A model generated the notes under the pieces. It searched no databases. It worked only from the letters and a program-made list of their open reading frames with translations, and was not told the DNA's origin. Positions 44,219 through 52,715 of a stretch of 64,000 nucleotides of DNA are shown in pieces. Made by a program: the position numbers and the translations under genes. Within the stretch, counting starts at the first letter, position 1, and every line of letters starts with the position of its first letter. This stretch comes from Serratia liquefaciens (GTDB taxonomy: Bacteria; Pseudomonadota; Gammaproteobacteria; Enterobacterales; Enterobacteriaceae), in contig JAAXZN010000003.1 of the NCBI GenBank assembly GCA_012719855.1, forward strand, positions 62,001 to 126,000, read 5' to 3'.

Positions 44219-45062
44219 GATGTGCTCCCGAGTTCAGGCTCAGTGGGTGGTCCGGTTTGGGTGAACCGCCGTCGCCGCAGCCAATCACCCCCTGATCGAA
44301 GTCGACAACCGCGCCGGTCATCATTCCCGACTCCTCAGACAGTAAGAACGCCACCGCACGCGCCACTTCCCGTGGTTTCAATAAACGCCCAAACGGCTGT
44401 TTCCGTTCCGCCTGTGCTAACCAATTCTCATCGGCGTCGTGATACTGGCGCTGAATTTCATGCTCATGTGGCGTGTCCATCCAACCGATATTCAGGCCGT
44501 TTACCCGGATGCGGTTGCGCATGGCGCTAAAGGCGACGTTTTTGGTCAGGGTGATCAGTGCGCCTTTTGAGGCGGCATAAGGCGCGAGAAACGACTGACC
44601 GCCGTGCGCGGTAATGGTAATGATGTTAACGATGGAGCCAGCGACCTGATGCTTGATCATCACTTTGATGGCTTCCTGCATCAGGAAGAAGGGCGCGCGA
44701 ATATTGACGGCGAAAATCGCGTCAAACAGCTCTGGCGTGGTATCGATTATGGTACCGCGGTCGGACATGCCGGCGCAGTTAACCAACCCATGCAGGGTAC
44801 CGAAAGCCTTTTCCGCTTCGGCAATGACGTCGTGGCAGGCTGCCGGGTCGGCAATGTCAGCGGTGACGAATCGGGCATCGCAGCCGGTAGCGCGCAACTT
44901 CTCTGCCTGGGCGGCACCCGCTTTCTGATTGCGGCCGCAAAGCATCAGCCCGGCGGCCCCGCGCTCGGCCAGCAGTTGTGCCACCGCAGCTCCCAGCCCC
45001 TGGGTTGCCCCCGTCACCACGTAATAGTTTCCGGAAAACATTGTGTTTACATTCTCATGCAT
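44211..45062 (-). CDS. Short-chain dehydrogenase/reductase
   Basis: A 283-residue SDR. The cofactor motif TGATQGLG is at about 18-25, with NCAGMSDRG, the catalytic Ser in NIITITAHGG and YAASKG as the Tyr-x3-Lys pair. An extended C-terminal tail of about 20 residues follows the fold. It oxidises or reduces a hydroxyl or carbonyl compound with NAD(P). GAGGCTGACGCA precedes the chosen ATG at 45062. It is coupled to the PhyH gene. Confidence 0.92.
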   Translation of the reverse strand: MHENVNTMFSGNYYVVTGATQGLGAAVAQLLAERGAAGLMLCGRNQKAGAAQAEKLRATGCDARFVTADIADPAACHDVIAEAEKAFGTLHGLVNCAGMSDRGTIIDTTPELFDAIFAVNIRAPFFLMQEAIKVMIKHQVAGSIVNIITITAHGGQSFLAPYAASKGALITLTKNVAFSAMRNRIRVNGLNIGWMDTPHEHEIQRQYHDADENWLAQAERKQPFGRLLKPREVARAVAFLLSEESGMMTGAVVDFDQGVIGCGDGGSPKPDHPLSLNSGAHHD

Positions 45063-45148
45063 TGCGTCAGCCTCAGATAATTTTTGATATTAAAAATCAA
45101 TCGGTTGTTTTTATCTTCATCTTGCTATTGCTAACCCTAGCATCTACA

Positions 45149-45162
45149 TTTTGTTAACAAAA
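45149..45162. promoter_or_regulatory. Palindromic operator candidate for the LacI-type regulator
   Basis: TTTTGTTAACAAAA is a perfect 14-base palindrome in the 140-base gap between the SDR-PhyH operon and the regulator gene, 41 bases before the latter. A second, interrupted repeat (TTGAT at 45084, ATCAA at 45096) lies nearer the SDR gene. Confidence 0.45.
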
Positions 45163-45202
45163 CCTCACTGAAACCTCAAAAAGACCTCAATTTGGCGGCG
45201 GT

Positions 45203-46243
45203 ATGAAATTCTCTATCAAACAAATTGCTGCGCAGGCGGGTGTCAGCAATGCAACGGTCGATCGCGCGCTGCATCAGCGCGGCAAGGTGCATCAACAAAC
45301 GCTGCGGCGCATTGAACAGGCGCTGCAGGATTTGGAGAATCAGCAGCGCAGCGGGCTTGCCAGCGGCCGTACGCTGCCGATCGACGTGGTGATGCACACG
45401 CCGCAGCGTTTCAGTCAGTTGGTTACAGATGCACTGTGTAGCCAGTTAAGTGCCTTCGTGCCGTTTCGCATTACGCTGCGCTTTCATATTTTTGAACAGA
45501 TCGGCACCGCTGAACTGCAGCAGGTGCTGGAGCGTTGCCGTAGTCAGGGCTCCTATGGGGTGATCCTGAAGGTGAGCGATGAGCAATTGCTCAATGACAG
45601 CGTCGGTTTGTTACAGCAGCAGGGCATACCGGTGGTGACCATAGTGACCGATCTGCCGCAAAGTCGGCGCATCAGCTATATCGGCATGGATAACCGAGCG
45701 GCGGGCCGTACGGCAGCTTATCTGATGGCTCGCTGGTTGCCACCGCAGCCACAGCGGGTGGCCGTGGTGATCAGCAGCCAGGGTTTTCGCGGCGAAGAAG
45801 AAAGAGAGGGGGGATTCCGTCAATGGCTGCGGGAAAGGGCACCGCACCTTAGCGTGGTGGACATTAGCGGTGGTCTGGGGGTCCATGCACCGACGCTGGC
45901 GCGGGTAACGGAAACGTTGCGCAGCCATCCGGATATTCACGCGGTGTACAGCGTTGGAGGGGGGAATTCTGCGATTGTCGAAGCGTTCAACCGGCAACAG
46001 CGGCCGCTGGCGGCGTTTATCGGCCACGATTTGGATCAGGAAAATCGCCAACTGCTGGCACAAGAGAGGATTGATGCGGTAATCGACCACGATTTGCAAC
46101 GGGACGCGCGCAATGCCTTCCAGGCCATTTTGCAATACCACGGGTTTGTTCCCGGCAATATCGTCACGCACGCCTTTTCAAGGATAAGCGTGGTGACGCC
46201 GTTTAATCTCGGGAGGGTCGAAGACCCTTTCGCCGGCGCTTAA
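45203..46243 (+). CDS. LacI-family transcriptional regulator
   Basis: A 346-residue LacI-type protein. The N-terminal helix-turn-helix and hinge are IKQIAAQAGVSNATVDRALHQRGKV. A periplasmic-binding-like sensor domain follows (SYIGMDNRAAGRTAAYLM, AFIGHDLDQENRQLL), like those that bind sugars. It is divergent from the SDR-PhyH operon and likely represses it until an inducer binds. The sugar-type sensor suggests that the SDR substrate is sugar- or polyol-like. Confidence 0.92.
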   Translation: MKFSIKQIAAQAGVSNATVDRALHQRGKVHQQTLRRIEQALQDLENQQRSGLASGRTLPIDVVMHTPQRFSQLVTDALCSQLSAFVPFRITLRFHIFEQIGTAELQQVLERCRSQGSYGVILKVSDEQLLNDSVGLLQQQGIPVVTIVTDLPQSRRISYIGMDNRAAGRTAAYLMARWLPPQPQRVAVVISSQGFRGEEEREGGFRQWLRERAPHLSVVDISGGLGVHAPTLARVTETLRSHPDIHAVYSVGGGNSAIVEAFNRQQRPLAAFIGHDLDQENRQLLAQERIDAVIDHDLQRDARNAFQAILQYHGFVPGNIVTHAFSRISVVTPFNLGRVEDPFAGA

Positions 46244-46256
46244 TGCAGGAATTGTA

Positions 46257-46276
46257 GCCACCGGCGAACCGGTGGC
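46257..46276. terminator. Hairpin between convergent regulator and aminotransferase genes
   Basis: GCCACCGG and CCGGTGGC form a perfect 8-base stem around a CGAA tetraloop. There is no T-run on either strand. Confidence 0.5.
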
Positions 46277-46298
46277 AAGGGCGTGCGTAACAAGGTAA

Positions 46299-47468
46299 TT
46301 ACACCCAACCTTTGGCGCGAAATTCATGCAGCGTTTTAGCGACAAACGTCATTTCCTGCGGGGTGCCCAGCGAGATACGACACCAGGCATCAGCCGGTGG
46401 GAAAGCGCGGCCAATCAATATGCCGGCTTCCTTCATATGTTGCTGATACTCTTTTAGCGGCACGCTGAGCTGGTGAAACACGAAGTTTCCCTCTGAGGTG
46501 AGATAGGGAATGTTCAGTGCCTTCAGCGCATCCAGCAGGATTTGGCGTGACGTATCGTTGCTTTTTTTGCTATAGGCAATAAATGCCCGATCGTCCAGCG
46601 AGGCCAGGGCGGCATCGACGCCGCAGAAATTGATTTTCTCGCCGGCAACGTGGTTCGTCAGGCGGGCGATAATCGCCGGTTGCGCGACTGCATAACCAAC
46701 GCGCATGCCAGCCATGGCGAAAATTTTCGAAAAGGTTTTCAGCAGGATAATGTTATCCGCGCCTTGCTTAAACAACGGGCCGACCGAACGAAAGCGTGGA
46801 TCGTTGACGAATTCGGCATAGGCCTCGTCGACAATAAACAGGGTATTTGGCGGTTTGGTGGCGATCCAGGGTTCGATCAAATCTGCCGGAGTGATAGTGG
46901 CGGTGGGGTTATTCGGGTTGACCAGATACACCAGCGAGGGGCCATCGTAGTTTGCTACCGCTTGTTTTAGCCCGTTGATGTCGAACTGCCATCCGTCGAG
47001 CATCGGCACTTTGGTGATTTTCATGCCGGCAATTTTGGCGAAATGCTCGCCGTCACCATAGGTCAGTTCAGGGATCACCAGTTGGGTATCGAGCGTGGCG
47101 TAAGCCTCTACCGCCGCGCGTATCCCTTCGGAGGAACCGGCAGTCAGGAGAATGGCCGTATCCGGCACCTGATATTGACTGGCCAATTTGTTGCGCAAGG
47201 CGATAATTTCATCTTTGGCATAACGGTTGGCTTTCACTACAGCATCCCGCGCGGCGGCCTGTGCTTTGGGCGACATGCCAAGAGGGTTTTCGTTAAAGTT
47301 GATGCGGATTGGATGATCTGCCGTGGGCGTGACGAAAGGCGCTTCTCCAGGTGCCATGTCCGCCAATGCGCTGCGGTTCAGTCCCACCAGCGCAATACCG
47401 CCGGCCAGGGCCCCAGAGAGCTTCAGTAACTGCCTACGTTTCACGTTTAAGGTATCGCTTTCTTGCAT
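46299..47468 (-). CDS. Tat-exported PLP aminotransferase, HisC-like (class I/II)
   Basis: A 389-residue fold-type I aminotransferase of the histidinol-phosphate type. The PLP lysine is Lys248 (LLKTFSKIFAMAGMRVGY), with Asp214 and Tyr217 in DEAYAEF and Asn185 in NPNNPTATI. The unusual part is the N-terminus: KRRQLLKLSGALAGGIALVG, a twin-arginine-type signal ending near SALA. Export of a folded PLP enzyme implies periplasmic amino acid transamination. The ATG at 47468 follows AAGGAG. A longer frame upstream lacks a ribosome site. The gene stands alone after EamA with its own promoter. Confidence 0.88.
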   Translation of the reverse strand: MQESDTLNVKRRQLLKLSGALAGGIALVGLNRSALADMAPGEAPFVTPTADHPIRINFNENPLGMSPKAQAAARDAVVKANRYAKDEIIALRNKLASQYQVPDTAILLTAGSSEGIRAAVEAYATLDTQLVIPELTYGDGEHFAKIAGMKITKVPMLDGWQFDINGLKQAVANYDGPSLVYLVNPNNPTATITPADLIEPWIATKPPNTLFIVDEAYAEFVNDPRFRSVGPLFKQGADNIILLKTFSKIFAMAGMRVGYAVAQPAIIARLTNHVAGEKINFCGVDAALASLDDRAFIAYSKKSNDTSRQILLDALKALNIPYLTSEGNFVFHQLSVPLKEYQQHMKEAGILIGRAFPPADAWCRISLGTPQEMTFVAKTLHEFRAKGWV

Positions 47469-47565
47469 GTGTTTGTTCTCCTTGTTGATTAAGCTGCGCA
47501 GAAAACAAGGCAGAAAACATGCCAACTTTTAATTCATTGATTTTATTTAATTAAAATAAATCGGT

Positions 47566-47610
47566 GCATTATAGTGCACCGTTGTAGGTCGGGTTACTGC
47601 ACCATAATGC
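47566..47610 (-). promoter_or_regulatory. Promoter with GGTGCA/TGCACC repeats upstream of the aminotransferase
   Basis: On the minus strand TATAAT (plus 47568-47573) is a perfect -10 box. It lies inside a CGGTGCA/TGCACCG inverted repeat (plus 47562-47581). A further half-site lies at 47598-47603, and the arms GCATTATAGTGCA and TGCACCATAATGC are near-complementary (12 of 13). Such overlap with the -10 box suggests repression by an unknown regulator. Confidence 0.5.
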
Positions 47611-47618
47611 CCTTTGGG

Positions 47619-48524
47619 TTATGCCACCGGGCGCCGCCATAACCCAGCAAACCGGCCCGGTTTGGCAAACATCACCAGATTGCCAAGCAGGATCAGGCAT
47701 AGGCCAATCACCGCATTGGTGTGCCACTGATAGCCTTCATACAGGGTTGAAATGGTCAGTGCCACCAGGGGAAACAGCAGGGTGCTGTAGGCTGCCGCCC
47801 CGGCGCCGATGCGGCCCAGCAGGCTGAAATAGGCCGCAAAGGCAATCACCGACCCGAAGATCGCCAGATACAGCAACGAGCCGATATAGCGGCTGCTGAA
47901 CTCAATCTGGAATGACGCACCCTGGGCCAAAGCAATCAGCGCCATCAGGATTGCGCCGTAGCTCATGGCGTAGGTATTGGTGGAAAGAATGTCCAGCCCG
48001 CGCCGCTGGTGGCGGGAGCTGATCATATTCCCCAAAGAGAAGCCGTAGGTGCCAAGGGCGCTTAATCCGATGCCTTTCAACAGGTCCGGCGCCATTTGCG
48101 TCGCCATCAAATCTTGCCAGAACAGGGCGACAATTCCGGTCAGGCCCAGCACCGCCGCCGGCAGCAGGTTGGGGCTGGGGCGCTGACGAAAGAAAATGAT
48201 GCCGTTAACGGCATTGAACAGCACCGCCATCGAGAAAATCACCGACTCCAGTCCGCTGCTGATGTAGGCCGCCGCATGGTAAAAACAGTAAAAGTTAAAG
48301 CCGAAAACGCAGCAGCCTTGCATGACGCAAAACAGATGGTCGCGGGGGGCGATACGACGCAGGCGCCGTGCCAACAGGAGAATGACCAACATCAACGCGG
48401 CGGAAACCACGAAACGGTAACTGATGGAAACGGGAATGGCCACCGGGCCTTCCTGCTGCAGGGTAATGGCAATCCAGGTGGTGCCCCAAATCAGCACCAC
48501 GGCAAGGTACAACAGCACGTTCAT
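47619..48524 (-). CDS. EamA-family transporter (DMT superfamily)
   Basis: A 301-residue protein with ten predicted spans in two EamA repeats (VVLIWGTTWIAITL at the start, and the second repeat from about 150, GTYGFSLGNMISSRHQ). Family members export amino acids or metabolites. The start ATG at 48524 has GGAG 7 bases upstream. It is divergent from an AraC gene. The substrate is unknown. Confidence 0.9.
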   Translation of the reverse strand: MNVLLYLAVVLIWGTTWIAITLQQEGPVAIPVSISYRFVVSAALMLVILLLARRLRRIAPRDHLFCVMQGCCVFGFNFYCFYHAAAYISSGLESVIFSMAVLFNAVNGIIFFRQRPSPNLLPAAVLGLTGIVALFWQDLMATQMAPDLLKGIGLSALGTYGFSLGNMISSRHQRRGLDILSTNTYAMSYGAILMALIALAQGASFQIEFSSRYIGSLLYLAIFGSVIAFAAYFSLLGRIGAGAAAYSTLLFPLVALTISTLYEGYQWHTNAVIGLCLILLGNLVMFAKPGRFAGLWRRPVA

Positions 48525-48701
48525 AATTAACTCCGGCAAAATGGATAGGCTCAGTATCCGCCGCTGTACGCCACCGCGCTTTCAGCGCTTTGCGAGCAAT
48601 TGCATATTCTTGCGCTTTTTTTGGCAAAAGCGCGTGCTGATGGCTGGTGTGGCAGTGCGCCACTCTCTACACTGGAAAGATTGAGCAAAGCGGGGTCGGT
48701 A

Positions 48702-49571
48702 ATGTCCAGATACAAGGCGTTTGAAACGCTGCGGGAACATAAAGCGCAGTTACACGACAGTGTGCGATTAAGCTGCGGGGTGGAACTGGCCGCCTGGTCC
48801 AACCGTGACGACCGCATTACTCAGGAAAGCGCGGAGCACCATACTCTGAGCCTGTATGTCGCTGACGGTTACGAGTGCTATAAAAAAGTGCCCGGAGGGT
48901 GGAGAAACGGCGGCGGCCCTGATCGTTTCTGCATTATGCCGCGCCAGTATGAATCGACCTGGGACGTACGCAGCGATCTGTCTTTCGTCCACCTTTACTG
49001 CACCGACAAGCACCTGCGCCAGGTGGCGGAACAAATCTGGGACCGCAGCCCGGCGTCGATAAATCTGGTGCCTAACGCGTTTGCCGAAGACCCGCAAATC
49101 ACCTTGCTGTATCGCCAGTTTCTACTCAGTTGCAACTGGCAGGAACGGGCCAATCAGCTGTCCATCAGCAGCGCCACCACGCTGCTGATGACCTGTCTGG
49201 TTCAGCGCTACAGCGAACTGCAATGGACGCTGCCGCAGGTACGCGGTGGCCTGGCACCCGCCGTTGCCAAACGGGTGAAGGAGTATATCGAGCAGCATCT
49301 GGATCTGCCGCTGGTATTGGCCGATTTGGCCGCGCAGGCGGGGCTGAGCGAGTTTCACTTCGCCCGCATGTTCAAACATGACACCGGCCTGGCACCGCAT
49401 CAGTTTGTGATGCGCGCACGGCTACAGCAGGCGGAGCAATTGCTGCGCCACAGCCAACTGCCGCTGACGCAGATAGCGCTGGAGTGCGGTTTCAGCTCCG
49501 CCAGTCATTTCAGCAATCGCTTCAAAGTGGCCTATGGATGTTCCCCAACGCAGCGGCGTCAGGGACGTTAA
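48702..49571 (+). CDS. AraC-family transcriptional regulator
   Basis: A 289-residue protein. The variable N-terminal sensor domain spans about 20-180, and the C-terminal AraC double helix-turn-helix runs from about 190 (LPLVLADLAAQAGLSEFHFARMFK, then QIALECGFSSASHFSNRFK). I start it at the ATG at 48702, since upstream frame sequence looks non-coding. It is divergent from the EamA gene and 17 bases upstream of a VOC protein gene. Either could be its target. Confidence 0.9.
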   Translation: MSRYKAFETLREHKAQLHDSVRLSCGVELAAWSNRDDRITQESAEHHTLSLYVADGYECYKKVPGGWRNGGGPDRFCIMPRQYESTWDVRSDLSFVHLYCTDKHLRQVAEQIWDRSPASINLVPNAFAEDPQITLLYRQFLLSCNWQERANQLSISSATTLLMTCLVQRYSELQWTLPQVRGGLAPAVAKRVKEYIEQHLDLPLVLADLAAQAGLSEFHFARMFKHDTGLAPHQFVMRARLQQAEQLLRHSQLPLTQIALECGFSSASHFSNRFKVAYGCSPTQRRQGR

Positions 49572-49588
49572 CTTCAACAGGAGAGAAC

Positions 49589-50026
49589 ATGGAACAGCAG
49601 TTCGCAGGACTTGGCGTGTTGTTTGTCGCCGGATTTGGGCCCATTACCCAACAAACAGAGCACAGCAATGCATTTTACGTCGATGCCCTGGGGTTGCCGT
49701 TAAAGCCGATGGAAGGCAATGCCGATTATCTGCTGAGCGAGCACGGCGCGCTGGAAGGCGTGAAGCACTTTGCTCTCTGGCCGCTGGCGCAGGCCGCGCA
49801 GTCGTGTTTCGGCAGCGATCGATGGCCGGCGGACCTGCCGGTGCCGCAGGCCTGGATGGAGTTTGATGTTGCCGACATGGCAGTGGCTACCCAGGGGCTG
49901 ATTGACCGTGGCTATCGACTGCTGGTGGCCAATCGCCAAGAGCCGTGGGGCCAGAGCGTGACCCGGTTGCTCAGCCCAGAAGGGCTGTTGATTGGCGTCA
50001 CCTTTACCCCCTGGTTGCGCGATTAA
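49589..50026 (+). CDS. VOC (glyoxalase/bleomycin resistance) family protein
   Basis: A 145-residue single VOC-fold protein (FAGLGVLFVAGFGPI, then NAFYVDALGLPLKPM, PQAWMEFDVADM, SPEGLLIGVTFTPWL). It starts at the ATG after CAGGAGAGAAC. The metal-ligand pattern is not clear, so it could be an enzyme or a binding protein. It is probably co-transcribed with the AraC gene. Confidence 0.82.
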   Translation: MEQQFAGLGVLFVAGFGPITQQTEHSNAFYVDALGLPLKPMEGNADYLLSEHGALEGVKHFALWPLAQAAQSCFGSDRWPADLPVPQAWMEFDVADMAVATQGLIDRGYRLLVANRQEPWGQSVTRLLSPEGLLIGVTFTPWLRD

Positions 50027-50041
50027 TTGCCGCTTGCTGAA

Positions 50042-50073
50042 TACCCTCTCCGCAGGAGGGGGTAAATATTTTT
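50042..50073 (+). terminator. Terminator after the VOC gene
   Basis: TACCCTCTCC and GGAGGGGGTA form a 10-base stem (one G-T wobble) around GCA, followed by AATATTTTT. Confidence 0.75.
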
Positions 50074-50288
50074 AGAAGACTTTATTATTAGCTTATTCAA
50101 ATTTTTAATTAATAAGCTCATTGTTCTCGAACTGTTCTTAGATTAACTATGGTTATTCCTGTCATTAAGATAAAAGTGATGTCTATCACTCGTTATTTCC
50201 TTTCTTTATTAACTTAGCAAACTCATGGTTGCTGAAACTCTATAATTAAATAGAGACAATTCTTATATTCCCCTCTTCACGGTAAAAT
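50074..50288. other. AT-rich leader region of the MoaF/NTF2-like operon
   Basis: No gene seen. It holds an inverted repeat GCTTATT/AATAAGC (50091-50117) and AGTGATGTCTATCACT (50175-50190), a weak CRP-like palindrome. Confidence 0.4.
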
Positions 50289-50307
50289 AATAATGATTCT
50301 CGTTTTC
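50289..50307 (+). promoter_or_regulatory. Fur-like box upstream of the MoaF-like gene
   Basis: AATAATGATTCTCGTTTTC matches the 19-base Fur consensus GATAATGATAATCATTATC at 14 positions. It lies 25 bases before the gene start. Confidence 0.45.
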
Positions 50308-50331
50308 AACCAAGGAAAGGGAGAAGGAACT

Positions 50332-50781
50332 ATGGGTAAATTAACAAGGGTGGGGATGGCGGCGTTAATATCCCTGGGGATGACGATGATATTGCCTACG
50401 GCAATGGCGGAGAATATCAATATGCCAAATAAGGAGACAGCGGCTCAGCGAATTCATTCGCAGTTTATTGCCGTCGGAAAAACCGTGCAGGTCACTTTCG
50501 GCGACTTTGCTTTCAAACTGAACTTTACCGACGACAAAACCATGACCTTTACGGGGATTGGCGCGGCCTCACAGGGCGTGACCGACACCGTGCAGTATAC
50601 TGCGGTTGAGATCCGCACCGGGGTTTATATGGTCTACTGGAGCGAACCCAAATCCGGCGACAATGTCACCCATGTCGAGGATTTCCAGCGGGGTGAGGTC
50701 TATACCAATATCGCCAGTAAGGATGGGACCTTCACCCATCTGAAAGGGCAATTGAAAATCATAGGTCATTCAGGAAAATAA
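50332..50781 (+). CDS. Exported MoaF-like small protein
   Basis: A 149-residue protein. The signal peptide runs to about residue 26 (AALISLGMTMILPTAMAEN). The mature part is a small beta-rich domain (VQVTFGDFAFKLNFTDDKTMTF, VYMVYWSEPKSGDNVTHVEDF) resembling MoaF/calycin-like proteins. The start ATG at 50332 follows AAGGGAGAAGGAACT. It is likely periplasmic. It forms an operon with the next gene, 10 bases downstream. Role unknown; binding of a small hydrophobic ligand is a guess. Confidence 0.65.
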   Translation: MGKLTRVGMAALISLGMTMILPTAMAENINMPNKETAAQRIHSQFIAVGKTVQVTFGDFAFKLNFTDDKTMTFTGIGAASQGVTDTVQYTAVEIRTGVYMVYWSEPKSGDNVTHVEDFQRGEVYTNIASKDGTFTHLKGQLKIIGHSGK

Positions 50782-50791
50782 AGGAGCTACA

Positions 50792-51280
50792 ATGAAAAAG
50801 GTATTTATCCCTTTGGTTATCGTCGGCAGCATGCTGGCCAATTACCCCGCATTGGCGGTTAAAAACAGCGAGCCACATAAAGTCGCTGGAAATAAAAACA
50901 TTCATGATCAAAAGAAATTAAAGGTGGTGGAAGATCTGTACGCCGGCTTCTTTAATAAGCATGATATCAGCGTGGCGCAGCGGCTGATTGTGGAAAACTA
51001 CAAGCAGCATAATCCGTTCGTTGGCGATGGCATCAAACCCTTCCTGGATTTCTTCAGCCAGAATTTTAAAGATAACCCGCAGTTCAGCGCGAAAATATAC
51101 CGCAGTGCCGTGAGCGGCGACCTGGTGTATGTCCACGTGTTGTATAAAAACAATCCGCAAGACCGCGGTACCGCCAGCGTGGATATTTATCGAGTGAACA
51201 ATCAGGGAAAGATCACCGAGCACTGGGACGTCAATCAGGAAGTGCCGGAGACATCGGCCAACGACAACACCATGTTCTAA
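50792..51280 (+). CDS. Exported NTF2/SnoaL-like protein
   Basis: A 162-residue protein with a signal peptide (VFIPLVIVGSMLANYPALA). The NTF2/SnoaL-type fold follows (VEDLYAGFFNKHDISVAQRLIVENYKQHNP in pieces, GIKPFLDFFSQNF, VDIYRVNNQGKITEHWDVNQEVP). Relatives are polyketide cyclases or proteins of unknown role. Here a periplasmic location is predicted. It is co-transcribed with the MoaF-like gene, so both may act on one ligand. Confidence 0.75.
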   Translation: MKKVFIPLVIVGSMLANYPALAVKNSEPHKVAGNKNIHDQKKLKVVEDLYAGFFNKHDISVAQRLIVENYKQHNPFVGDGIKPFLDFFSQNFKDNPQFSAKIYRSAVSGDLVYVHVLYKNNPQDRGTASVDIYRVNNQGKITEHWDVNQEVPETSANDNTMF

Positions 51281-51283
51281 CGC

Positions 51284-51309
51284 GACAGGGCCGCTCTGGC
51301 GGCCCTGTC
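51284..51309. terminator. Bidirectional hairpin between the NTF2-like gene and mdtG
   Basis: GACAGGGCCGC and GCGGCCCTGTC form a perfect 11-base stem around TCTG between convergent genes. Confidence 0.65.
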
Positions 51310-51311
51310 AC

Positions 51312-52508
51312 TCATCGGCGTCTGTTCTCGACCTGTTTGAACTGGCTGCGCACCTGCAGGCAGTTGATCAGCACCAACACTGCCGTGACGGCAAACACCC
51401 AACGGAACCCCATCAAAGCCGAAACCCCAGAGCCAATCAACGGACCGACCACATTGCCAAGATACATAAACGACTGGTTATAGCCGAAGATGCGGCCGGT
51501 GACCTGATCGGAAGAGTACTTCAACAACAGCGTTTGTACCGCAGGCATCAGGGCACCGTCGGCAAAACCCAGCAGAAAACGCAGGATCCCCAACTGGAGC
51601 GGTGTCTCCACCCAGGCCATGATGGCGAACAGCAGGGTGGTCAGCACTAGCGTCGCCAGCAGAATGCGTGCGGTGCCAATACGATCACCCAGCCGGCCCA
51701 GGCGTGGTGCGGAAATCAACGCAGCCACCCCAGGCACGGCGGCAATCATGCCGCTAATAAAGGCGATATTGCCACTGTTACCGGACAATTCTTTGATAAA
51801 CAGCGTCAGTATCGGGCTGATAGAGGAGTTGGCCAATTGGATCATCAGGGTGCTGATAAACAGCGTCACAATCAGGGCGGGATAGGGCAGCGACTGAAAA
51901 ACGGCCTTACCGCTCAATCGGTCGGCTTTTTTCACCTCGATACGCCGTTCTTTTATCAGGAACAGGGTGATCAGGAAGCTGACGAACATCAGCCCAGCAG
52001 TAACGAAAAACACCACGCGCAACCCCAAGTGGTCCGCCATCAGTCCGCCGAGCAGCGGGCCGGCGATCACTCCGGATATCTGACCGGTAGACAGGGTACC
52101 CAGCGCCCAGCCACTTTTATCGCGCGGTACCTGTGAAGCAACCAGCGCCATCGCATTGGGAATATAGCCGGAGGTCAGGCCCATCAATGCACGCAGCCCA
52201 AGCAGCTGATAAACGTCAGTGACCATGCCCTGCAGTGCAATGACCACCGCCATGCCCAGCGAGGCACGCAACAGCATCAGCTTGCGGCCTTTGCGATCCG
52301 CCAGGCTGCCCCACAGCGGCGACACCAGCGCAGACACCAAAAAAGTGCCGCTGAACACCAGACCCGACCAAATGCTGAGCGACTGGTGACCGCTGACACC
52401 GAGTTGTTCGACGTACAGCGGCAGAAAAGGGAGGATTTGGCTCATTGCCAGCCCGGTGAAGAAACAGCCGAGCCAGACCGAAATCAGATTGAGTTTCCAC
52501 GCTTCCAT
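51312..52508 (-). CDS. mdtG: Multidrug efflux MFS transporter
   Basis: A 398-residue major facilitator with twelve predicted spans. It has [27 protein letters not shown] at the start, the MFS motif [30 protein letters not shown] in span 5 and [26 protein letters not shown] in the second half. These match E. coli MdtG (about 408 residues) along the length as I recall it. It exports drugs by proton antiport. It has its own promoter region of about 200 bases upstream. Confidence 0.88.
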   Translation of the reverse strand: MEAWKLNLISVWLGCFFTGLAMSQILPFLPLYVEQLGVSGHQSLSIWSGLVFSGTFLVSALVSPLWGSLADRKGRKLMLLRASLGMAVVIALQGMVTDVYQLLGLRALMGLTSGYIPNAMALVASQVPRDKSGWALGTLSTGQISGVIAGPLLGGLMADHLGLRVVFFVTAGLMFVSFLITLFLIKERRIEVKKADRLSGKAVFQSLPYPALIVTLFISTLMIQLANSSISPILTLFIKELSGNSGNIAFISGMIAAVPGVAALISAPRLGRLGDRIGTARILLATLVLTTLLFAIMAWVETPLQLGILRFLLGFADGALMPAVQTLLLKYSSDQVTGRIFGYNQSFMYLGNVVGPLIGSGVSALMGFRWVFAVTAVLVLINCLQVRSQFKQVENRRR

Positions 52509-52715
52509 CAGCTTGTCGTACCACTTTGAATTAGGAGGGAATTATTGAGCAAGATAATAATAACACCGGTTATCAAGGCTTGCCGGATGAAATAAGTGAA
52601 CAAAAGTAAAACCCGCCGGGTGGAGAATGCATTTTCTACAAGTTTGCCGATTGCCATCGGCCAGGTTGTCATGGTGCTATAGCAGCCAATCAGACTTGTT
52701 CAGGAGAAGTGGCTA

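Noticed and set aside
50175-50190. AGTGATGTCTATCACT as a CRP site
   Set aside because: Both outer positions deviate from consensus and no promoter could be set at a fitting distance; kept only as a note.
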